Below, in pieces: positions 23,508 through 33,917 of a stretch of 64,000 bases of DNA. The notes below the pieces were generated by a model. The model was given only the letters and a program-made list of their open reading frames with translations, did not search any database and was not told the origin of the DNA. How positions within the stretch are numbered: position 1 is the stretch's first letter; each line of letters starts with the position of its first letter. This stretch comes from Rhizophagus sp. LPA8_4_AMF (taxonomy: Eukaryota; Glomeromycota; Glomeromycetes; Glomerales; Glomeraceae). The stretch spans positions 35,752 through 99,751 of the forward strand of contig JADRCO010000003.1 in assembly GCA_021464525.1 (NCBI GenBank), in the 5' to 3' direction. Position numbers and translations under genes: made by a program.

Positions 23508-24370
23508 TAGTGATAATTAAATGAAGGAAACGAAATTTGTCTAATTGCAAAAACACGGTTGACACATAGTTATCTTACTTTATCTCAATGTTTTTTTTAC
23601 TTTATTTTTCTAGAAGGGAATTATATTTGATAAATAAAATAATAAGAAAGAAATTGATTTCCATAAAAAATAATTATATTAGAATATTTGCTATGTAGAC
23701 CCTATAAAAAATTTTATTTGCTATTTCTATAAAAACTCCGTAAAAATGAGCCATTCACGGATCCATTCACGGAAAATGAAAATAATTCGATAAATTCCGT
23801 GATATAAGGTTATTAATTCCGGAAATATGAGCCTTTTACGGAAAAAAGATGTAATATAAAAAACGGATCGACTTTTTTTACAGGGAGAATCTTGTGGTGC
23901 AGAATTAACACTATAAATGGACATATTATACATCTGTTTATGAATAATTTTATTATTAATTAATAGAAATTTCTGACGCGTTTAATAAAGCATGAAAAAT
24001 TTATTGGCAATTGGTTTTATTATTCAATTTCTTTTTTTTTTTGTGTATTAATATTCGATTATATAATCAACTTATAATTTAGAAAATTCCTTTGCACAAG
24101 TATCATAAATGAATATTCATTCATTGAACGTTAAAATTTTTTGAACAAACATTTTTTTATTAATTATTTATGACAATTCTAATTTTATATCTGAAAGATT
24201 ACTATTTTCGGAAAAGTAATTTATATTGAAATATTTAAATTAGTTTTCCTCTTAAACATTATTCCTAATTGTATTCAAGTTAATAAAAAAATATTATATT
24301 TAAAAGAATTTCATTTTATTTCTGAAAAAAAGGTCTCACAATCACATTATTACATCATAATGTGTCAACC
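23508..24370. other. AT-rich spacer
   Basis: No gene seen. Around 23755-23880 the motif TTCACGGA/TTCCGTGA and related words recur in both orientations, perhaps a decayed small inverted-repeat element. Confidence 0.35.
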
Positions 24371-24647
24371 GTGGTGTCTAAAATCACGCTGATTACAAAC
24401 ATAGGAGTATCTCCATAGGAAAAATCATTAGTGGAGATTTTTAAGTGAAATTTTGAAACTTTTTTTTATTGGATCTTCTGTCACATAAACAGGGTTTCAC
24501 ATAAAATGAGTTACTATTTAAAATTGCTTTTGCGAAAATTATAATTCTCAAATTCTACTAAAATTTTCACATTTTTAGCAATATTGAATGTAATTTTTCA
24601 GATATGCCTTAATTAAATTATGTAAAAAAATTTAAAATTAATTAATA

Positions 24648-25740
24648 TTAGTAGTAACCCGTTGCGCTGCGCCGGGATGGGAATATGCCCATAAGTAATA
24701 ATAATGTGTTTACTCAAAAATAAAGAAATATAAAATACAAATAAAAATATTTTTAAAAACAGTAAAAAAAAAAGATCATACTAACTGGAGCTAATCAGAG
24801 TTTAATTAACAGTTTTGTGAAATATTCTTATTTTATTTTATTTATTATTTATATGTATTTTTTATTGATGATGGTAAATTAAAAAAAAAAAATTTTGAAA
24901 AAAAATTAGTAAAAAATAATAAAATAATTATTAAAAATAGATTCTGAAAAAAAGCACTTACCTTAGTACAGTAGCATCCAATCTAACCACCCGATCCTGA
25001 TCTGAGCCTAAAAGACGAAGGAATGAAAAAAAAATTTATTAAGAGGAAAAAAGGTATCAAAAAATAAAAGAAATGGCGTATTACCATGTTCAATCTGATC
25101 ACCTGATCGCTGATCCAAACCTAAATAAGGAAGAGTGAAAAAAAAATTTTTCGGTTTCAAAGCGAAAGAAGAAAGGAGAAAGAGAAAGGTTTAAAAACCA
25201 AAAATATTTGGAAAGAAAAGAACTGAAAAAAGATCAGTTCAAAAAGTTCAAAAAAAAGAAAAAAAGGAAATTAAAAAAGGAACTGAAAAAATTTGAAAGG
25301 GAAAATTAAAAAAAGGGGATGGGCAAAATACAAACTAATTTTCGTTAATTAGCAAAAAAAGGTTTCTGATTAAAATTGGGAGACAATCTGGAATATGCCA
25401 ATCAAATTGTCCGATCAAATCATCCAAGGTAACACGGGACCTGCCGATCAAGCTGCCCGATCAAAATCCATTCAAGCTAACAAAAAATGGTTACTCCTAC
25501 GGACACATCAGGAGTCAACTGTAACAACTGTAATTTCATCACGTGACAGTGCATTAAAGTAGGATCGACACATATTTATGTGGGTGCACATGACGTTCCT
25601 GATGGGTTTGTAACTTTTCACAAAAAACGGGATAGATCAAGCGCAAACAAATCACACATTACACAATTCAAATTATTTATACAGAGTAATCTAAGTATCA
25701 CCAAATTTTTTTAGTATATAGTAGATAGATAGATAGATAG
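24648..25740 (-). mobile_element. Helitron-like non-autonomous element (3' end at 24648)
   Basis: Read on the minus strand, the sequence ends in a hairpin of CCCGG...CCGGG/AACGGGT type followed by TACTACTAA and then T. That is the Helitron 3' signature: a short stem-loop just before CTRR, inserted into AT. The 5' end (TC) should lie near 25727-25755, where the minus strand reads TCTATC...TACTATATACT, but the microsatellite blurs it. Internal parts (hairpin, ACCCGATCCTGATCTGAGCC) recur in the copy starting at 41027. No Rep/helicase gene inside. Confidence 0.6.
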
Positions 25741-25755
25741 ATATAGTAGATAGAT
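25721..25755. repeat. (GATA)n microsatellite
   Basis: Five or so uninterrupted TAGA units with flanking imperfect ones. Confidence 0.9.
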
Positions 25756-26004
25756 TTTCAAATAGATGATATGCACTGGAAATCTGGTTAGCAGGTAAGT
25801 TTAGAATTTTACTGATAATTCATTTCACATACTAATTCTTCAATTTGTTTGACAATAGTGGCAAAGCAATTACCATCCTGATTATTGAGAGTGATAATTA
25901 ATTGCTCTATTTCTTGGTTACAATGCCTTCAAATATTATTAAGTATAAGTGGTTTATTTCAATTCTGGAGTGCATATTTTAGTTGTATTTATCATTTATT
26001 AGTT

Positions 26005-26394
26005 TAGAGTTTCAATCCGTTAAGCTGACGGATAAACGGATAGGGTGGGTTTTAAATATATTTACATTATCAGGCTAAATTCAAATAAGAATATCAGATG
26101 ACTACCCCACAGTATAGTCTGATAAATTATAAATCGACCTGAGCTAATAGATATTAGGCGCTACAGATCAGGAATTAACTCAATTATCTGGCTTATCTGT
26201 TTATCCGTGCAAATAATCGGATAAATAAAGTTTGCGGTAAAAATATATATTAACTCGAGCCAGATTTATAATCTACCAGGTTATACTGCGTGATAGTCAT
26301 CTGATACACTAATTTGAATTTATCTTTATATATTCAAATATACATATAAAACGTCTTATCCGTTTATCCGCCAGCTTAACGGATTGAAACTCTA
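26005..26394. mobile_element. hAT-type MITE, 390 bp, with 8-bp target duplication
   Basis: The ends TAGAGTTTCAATCCGTTAAG and CTTAACGGATTGAAACTCTA are perfect inverted copies; the similarity continues through a GGATAAACGGAT block. Both flanks read TATTAGTT (25997-26004 and 26395-26402). Non-coding interior. It lies within the long-TIR element. Confidence 0.9.
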
Positions 26395-26805
26395 TATTAG
26401 TTCTTGCCATTTTTTTTCATAATAATTTGTAATTAAATAAGTTTATTATCAATAAGAAAAAAAAATCATTATATAAAATACAATTTAGCTTTTAGAAGTT
26501 TAAATTTGCTAATACTTTGTTATATTGAAACATCACATAAATAATAAACATTATACAATAATAAATTAAAGGAATAATGTAATTTTGCCTATATAATTTA
26601 ATTAAGACATATCTGAAGAATTGCATTCAATATTACTAAAAATGTGAAAAACTTACTAGAATGTGGGAAATTATAATTTTATGAAAGCAATTTTAAATAA
26701 TAATTTATTAATAAAAAAAAGTCTCAAAATTTCACTTAAAAATCTCCAAATGATTTTACTATAGAGCTACTCCTATGTTTGTGATCAGCGTGATTTTAGT
26801 CCCCA

Positions 26806-27427
26806 GTATCACATGCACTATTCTTATTTATAAAAATTATTTTTATATTTTTAAGAACCCTGGAATATATCTGGAAAAGGTGATAAAATACAAAATGGGA
26901 AGATATTTTTGCAAGCACATATAATATCTCAAGAAAGAAAAAAAAATAACAAATTGAAATAATTAAAAATAGAATTTTGTAGGATTTGAAGCATAGATTA
27001 GTATGACAAAAATATATTGGTACACAGAAGTAATCATAAAATGCATTATGTTGTTTTAACATTTTTGATGTTAATTTTAGTTAAATACTTTATTATTATT
27101 ATGACAATAGTAATTATCTTTTCTATATAACTATTATATTTTGTGTGTTAGATAAGAACTTTACAATTCAGTACAAGTTATATGTATAATGGGTTATCCT
27201 GCTACCGTTTTTATAAATTTATCAGCAGTTATACTTACATTAAAAGCATTCAAAGAAGGAAAAAAAAAAATATTTTATCATTTTTATTATAAAACCCAAT
27301 ATTTTTTTAATTGTAAACAAAAAACTATTTCAACATATAGTTGCTACAATCTATATAGATTTTTTATTCATAGCTCCTTATTTATATAATATTTTTATGT
27401 ACATAATTTATATTTAATACTACATTT
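26806..27427. other. AT-rich spacer
   Basis: No supported gene; the short open frames here have random AT-rich composition. Confidence 0.4.
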
Positions 27428-27654
27428 TTAAGTTCATAGGTAAATTACTGCGCCATACGATTTTTGCATAATTGAATTTGATCTACTGATTAGGTACTAT
27501 TGTACTTGCAATACGTTACATGAAAAATTGTGTGACGGAAAAGTTAATTTAAACAAAACGTTTTTAAAGGAACATACATATTTTTTTTTTAACTTCTAGA
27601 AAAATTGCGGAAAACTAAATTAATAAAAGTTCTGTAATAAAGAAGGTTAAAAAA
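27428..27654 (+). promoter_or_regulatory. Conserved upstream block of copy C
   Basis: Sister of 15846-16079 (shared GTTCATAGGTAAAT, CTGCGCCATACGATTTTTG, TACTTGCAATACGTTACA). A related but more distant block (TTACTGTGCCCAAATTATTA) lies before copies D and E. Confidence 0.5.
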
Positions 27655-30600
27655 ATGGAAGAAATTTCTAAGATAAAAGATTACATTGGCTGGTTAAATT
27701 ATTCCATATCTGAGGAACATATTAGATACTATGAATATTCGGACTTTACAAATATTCAACAAATAGGAAACGGTTCATATGGAACCGTTTTTTGCGTTAA
27801 TTGGAAAAATTCCAATCGTCTTTACGCTTTAAAATCTTTTAACAATAATGAAGAAACTCTTAAGGAAGTTGTAAAAGAGGTACGTTTTTTTAAAATTTTC
27901 AAGTAAATAGAATATTAGATTTTAATACTATTATTTTCCTACAGTTAAAATTACTTCGGAGAGTTGATGATCATGAAAATATTATAAGATTCTATGGAAT
28001 TACGAAAATGGAGGGTGGGTATTAGATATATTATTTATAATGAATGGGATGATTTATTATTTTTCTTGTTTATACTAAAATTTTTTCTTTTAGATACAAC
28101 TCATCAAACAAATAAGTATTCTCTAGTCCTAGAATATGCTAATAATGGTACATTAAATACTTATTTAAATAAACATTTCAATAAACTTGAATGGAGTGAC
28201 AAATATCGCTTAGCATTGCAAATGACAAGTGCCGTAGAATTTTTACATGAGAAAGAAGTTATTCATCGTGATCTGGTAATTTTTTTATTTTGTAAATTCT
28301 CATTATTTTTAGTTAATATATTTTAATTTTTTATATTTATTTAAAAGCACGCGGGTAATATACTTATACATCAGGATAATATTAAATTAGCAGACTTTGG
28401 ATTATCAAAAAAAATCGCTGAAGCGTCAAGTGATACATCAAAAATACTTGGTATAATACCCTATGTTGACCCAAAGAAAATCAATGATCAAAATTATAAA
28501 TTAAATAAAAAATCTGACGTATATAGTATAGGAGTTTTAATGTGGCAAATTTCAAGTGGACACGAACCATTTAAGAATAAGGGTTTTGATTATGATGCAT
28601 GCTTAATTTTGTCTATATTAAATGGTAATAGAGAAGAAATGATTGATGGAACTCCTGTAGAATATAATAAATTATATACAGGTAATATTTTAATTCTAAC
28701 ATATATTTTAAAGACTATTTCTTGCAAGCATTTTCGTTATAATAATGTTAATTTATTAATTATTAGAATGTTGGAAATATGAACCAAATGAACGTCCAAG
28801 TATACAGGCTGTTGTTTCAGTTCTTAGGAAAATGATTTCTCCAAATCAAAATGATGCAATTATAAATAAAAAGAAAGAACCAGAGAAATATCAGTCAGTT
28901 CCGCACTTAAGTGAGAGAACTATAGATATAAATAATGATTTAATAGATGTCAAATCGTTAAGTATTAATGAATATAAAAGTGGAATAATGGTGGAGTCTG
29001 AAAATAGCCCATCAACTGTGTCAAATACAGCCGAACCATCAATAGATGATACAAATCATCAATCCCTTCTCAAAACAGAAAAAGAAGAATTTATAAATAA
29101 CGTTAATGAAAAGGAAACTTCGAAGCTAAGTAAAGGAACTATAGATATAAATAATGATTTAATAAATGATCTTGAATCTTTAAATATTTATGAATATGAA
29201 TACAAAGGTGGGATAAAAGTGGAGTTTAAAAATAGCTCATCAAGTACATCAAATCAAGCAATAGAAACGTCAACAGAGGATACTTACATTTATAGAAACC
29301 AATTACTTCTCAAACTAGAAAATGAAGGATTTATTACACCAGACGAAAAAGTAAAGGAGCTTGCAAAGGAATTGACTGAACCAAAATTTTTATATGCTCT
29401 AAAGTTACTTTTTGAGAATTTACAGAATAAATTTTCATCCCAAATATTGATAAGTTCATTAAAATTGTTAGCAAATCCTACTTTATTTGATTATTATTCA
29501 GAAGAGAATGTGGTAAGATTGGAATTTCATTTACGAACCTGGATAGCTGTTTTAGAGCGTATACAATTTTCAAATTCACTGATAGTTCTTACTAAAGATC
29601 TTTTGAATAAAGTGTGTAATTCTTTAGTAAAATTTACTGAATTTTATTATAAAACAATGGAAGTTATTGGAGATAAAGGACATAATTATGATATAGATTT
29701 TTTGTTAATTTACTTGCGAGATATGCTATATAGTTTACGTGATGATGTAAGTTGGTTTCAGGAACTTTTAAGAAGAATTAAAGAATTGCTAAAACCCATT
29801 TTAAATATTACACCATCAACTAAAGTTACTACTTCAGATGAAAATCGTTCAATTGAATCAATGATTATACAATTACGCCAAGATATAAGTTTTAAATATT
29901 CAGTACCATCCTATTATATTGATTGGAGAATTATTTTGATAATTCAACATAATCTTTTTATCTGGTCTGAAGATTCTGAAAAAATAATCAGTAAAAAGTA
30001 TGCAGAAATGATATTAATAGAATATATTTGGAGTTTTTTAGAAAGAGAATGGATCAATATTGCTGATGAATCTATTTTAGATTCTCAAGTAAAATTTGAT
30101 ATAGTATTAGATAAATTTACAAAATCATTAAAGAATACTGGAAATTTCTTAAATGATGTTGCTGGAAATGAACCTCTTGCATTACCACATACTTTATGGT
30201 TCGGATTATTGGATCTTGCACAAAATCTTATCCAAAAATCTACTCGAATGGCAACATATGGTCTTTGTTATTATATGGCAATTGAATCACTTAATAAATC
30301 TCCAAGCAACTTTATTCAATTTAAGGCAATTGAATTATTATTACATTTATATAAAATTGATAACCAAATGTTTTCAATGATTGAAGATGATTTTGATCAA
30401 TATATGCGAAAATTAAATGAAAATAAATCTGCAGATTTTTCAGAAAAATTTCAAAATTCATTAACTTTTGTTAAAGAAAAATATTTTGAAGATACTAAAA
30501 TTTTAAATGACAGTATTGGAAAAGGAAAAGGAAAAAGTTTAAATCAAAATAAATCTAACATTGTAGATGTTATAGCAGATGAAATGACATGCCCAATTAG

Positions 30601-33023
30601 TAATGAACCAACTGACCAATTATGTATTTTAAAATGTCAACATAAATTATCATTGAATAATTTAAAAAATTTAAAACAAAAAAACTGTCCTATATGTAGA
30701 GATAAACTTGAAAATAATGATATTAGATATTTGCCACAGAATACTGTTTATAAAAATTTATATTCACAATTCTTTGATGCTGGACATATTTTACCAACTA
30801 TTGAATTAGAAAATTTAGAAAATTCAGAACAAATAACAAATGATCAATATAATAGTGATTCAGATAATTCAGAAGCTGATCTTATATTAATGAAAAAGAA
30901 GAAATTTATGAAAGCAATTAAATTAAATTCAACCATATTAACATCATTATTTCCAAGAGTTTCAAGAAAACAACATCCAATATATCAAAGCATTATAAAA
31001 GAATTAAATGGAAAATATTACCAAAAAGCTGAGTCATTATGTAAAGAATATTTAGAACTTTTTCCTAAAAGTTATTCTGTAAGATGTTTATTAGCTTATA
31101 TTTATAGATGTCTTAAAAATTATGAACAAGCACATTTATATTTAAAAGAAGCTATTAAATTAAAACCAAAAAAACCAATTGCGTATTTTATTTATGGAGA
31201 TATATTTTTTTGGCAAAGTGATTATAACAAAGCAGTAGATAATTTAAAAAAATCAATAAATTATAAGGCTAAAATAAATAACTTATATATAATACTTGGA
31301 AATAGTTTTTTAAGAAAAACCCATTATGATAATGCTTTAAAGAATTATGCTATTGCATTTGAAAATAATCCAAAAAATAATTTATATCTTAAGAATTGTG
31401 CATACATTTTTGAAAAACGAAAAGATTATGTAAATTGTTTAAAAATATTAGACGTACTATTAAATATTGATAATAAAGATTCATTAATATCATGCTATTA
31501 TGGAGAAATTCTTAAATATTTAAGAAGATATAATGAAGCAGTAACATATTTTACAAAGGCAAATAGTATGGATCCAGAAAATATTCATATTTTGAATAAA
31601 AGAGCCATTGCATATTTTGTTCTTCAAGAATATGATAATGCTTTATTAGATCTCGATAAAGTTATACAATTGGATCCATCAAATAATTTACCACATTATT
31701 ATAGAAGCTTAATATATTATTCAATAGGAAATATTGAGAATGCTATAACCTCTTTTAAAAAATATGTAGAATTAGATTCCAATGATAATTTATCAGAAAT
31801 TCAGTTAAATTACATGGAATATTTGCAAAAGAAAAATAGCTCTAAAGATTTAAAACATAATATTATAACAAAAATTGACCAAATTCTTGATGATGATAAA
31901 TCATTGACTTTAATAGGATTTAATATATATATTGATTTGTCTATTATAGACACCAAAGAATATTTTACAAAATTTAAATCATTGTTATTTAGGATATTAT
32001 ATGATAATAATGACATTTCATATTTTTGTTTATTGCAATCCATGAAATATTCAAATTTTTGGATAGATTACTTGACACACTCAGTTCAGTATGATGATAA
32101 TTACTTATTAACTGAACTTGGCATTATTGATTCTTTTGCCAAATATTTATATATAAGTAAGAGAATATTTAAAAATATATATGTATATATTAATTTTCTG
32201 GATTATTATTAACATAATGAATTATTTCAGAAATGGGTATTTATCTTATTTTTAACTTTATAAATTTGAATAATGAATTTTATCAGCTACAAGTAAATGA
32301 TACAAATAGGTAAGTTTGTTTATATGTATTATTTACTAAATGATTGCATAAATTAAATGATTTTTAAAAAATCTTAGTTTATCAGGGCAGATTTTATCTT
32401 TTGAGAGTAAAGCATTTATTTTTAATCTGCCCAAATTAAAAATGAATTGGCGGCTTTATGCTATTTGGAAAATAAATGTTAAAAAGATACTATTTAAAGA
32501 TTGCTCTATAAAATTTATAATTAAGCAAGAAGAAGTAAGTTAATTAACTATTAGAATTTTTTACTTAGGTATATTTGTAATTAATGTACTTTATTATAAT
32601 AGGATATGCAGGATGAACATGTTTTAAAATTTGAAGATGTGTCAAAATTTGAAGGATTAGGTTGGATTGAATATTCTTTTAAAATATCTGAAACCTCTAG
32701 TGAATATATACAACCCTCAATTGAAGTAAATGGCCTTAATATGGTACAGTATTATTATTTCATCTACTATTATTTATTTAAATAATAATTGATCTGAATC
32801 ATCTGATCTTGTATTATTACATATTATTTAGCAAATAGATTATATTAGGTTCATAAATAATGAATCTAGAAGAGACAAACAAATTTTCTTTCCAAAAATG
32901 GGACATTTATTACCAATTCACAAAATTTGCCCAAATGTTCCAGAAGCTTTTAAGGACAAGTATTTTCCGAGGAAGGAGATGGAAGATCTGCTTACACTAA
33001 AAGATATAATTGATCACTTATAA
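27655..33023 (+). CDS. Protein kinase - helical region - RING/U-box-like - TPR - C-terminal domain protein (copy C)
   Basis: Nine exons: 27655-27879, 27945-28014, 28094-28275, 28348-28681, 28767-32156, 32231-32309, 32378-32534, 32603-32743 and 32832-33023; 1589 residues, intact. The kinase has [11 protein letters not shown] lysine, HRDL-HAGNIL, ADFGLS and [10 protein letters not shown], so it should be active. Then come a Ser/Asn-rich linker, the shared helical region, a RING/U-box-like module near residues 875-930 ([25 protein letters not shown]), and about nine TPR motifs (about 1010-1285; for example [17 protein letters not shown]). Four small exons encode a conserved C-terminal domain ([30 protein letters not shown]). 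The exon-5 donor AAGTAAGAG is conserved in copies C, D and E; without splicing a stop follows at 32212. Kinase and TPR calls are firm; E3-ligase role is inference. Confidence 0.87.
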
Positions 33024-33917
33024 TTATTTATACATTATATTTATTTATTTATTTTTAAAATAAAAATTTCTGGAATTCCAAAAATTAAATTTACGAAAAA
33101 TATTTCCAATAAATTAGGTACTTAGTGGGTATTTTGATACAAAATAATCTTTGTACTGAACATATTTTAGTTTTATTATTTTTATCCTGATTATTTATAA
33201 GAAAGTATAAAATAAAGTACATGATAACGTAAATTTATATAGAAAACCAACTTCAATTTATATTGTCCTTTTCCTATTATTAACTAACTCCATCCCTGTT
33301 TATTTTTAATAAATCTCACTGAATAAAATTTACGAAAAAAGAAAATTCTGGAACGTTCCGTTAGTTTAAACGTTTCGTTAGTTTATGGTGCATTTCGTGA
33401 AATATTTTTTCCGCGTCATTTATTAACTGTTAATTTAGTCAACCAAAGAGATACTTAAACATGAAAAAGCTAAAAATCATAAAAAGCAAAGAACTTTCAC
33501 ATACTTTTGTTAATTGAAGCATAAGTTTTATAAATCAAATCCTTTTAATTGACGTTATAAGCAACTTTTTACGATACACAATAAATAATATTATATTATA
33601 TTATAAACAAAATACATAGAATAAGAATTAAGTTAAAGCCTTGAATTTCAAAACATGTCAAAATGGAAATTTTGTCATCTGTTGATACAAAACATTATTT
33701 AATACGTCGGATATTACTATTGCGCAACTCAAAATCCAGATTTTCACGTTCTTTATCGTAAGTGTAAATATACAAATTCGTAAGAGAGACAAATATCAAG
33801 TAAAAAGAAAAAAATTTTTTAATGATAAATCAATAGTTTATTAATAATTGATTTATTTAATGTCAATATAAATATGATATACGTATAATTATATACTATC
33901 ACTATCACTAATTATAA
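33024..33917. other. Convergent spacer between copy C and the Sel1 gene
   Basis: AT-rich 3' flanks. Paralogous sequence lies behind copy D (about 47850-48530) and copy E (about 55205-56090). No gene. Confidence 0.5.

Larger units (their letters stand above)
24371..26805. mobile_element. Long-TIR DNA element, about 2.4 kb, with nested insertions
   Basis: The first ~255 bp (24371-24625) and the last ~220 bp (26588-26805) are inverted copies. Shared words include TAAAATCACGCTGAT, ACAAACATAGGAGTA, GGAGATTTTTAAGTGAAA, TTTTTAGTAATATTGAATG (left: TTTTTAGCAATATTGAATG) and CTTAATTAAATTAT. Nothing between the repeats encodes a transposase. The interior holds a Helitron-like element, a GATA microsatellite and a hAT-type MITE. 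Target duplication not clear. Confidence 0.75.

Noticed and set aside
26796-27062. 88-codon minus-strand ORF
   Set aside because: Overlaps the right end of the long-TIR element and consists of AT-biased hydrophobic residues.
30153-30380. Overlapping second-frame ORFs inside exon 5 of copies C and E (also 52331-52558)
   Set aside because: Identical in both copies only because the DNA is identical there; shadow of the real frame.
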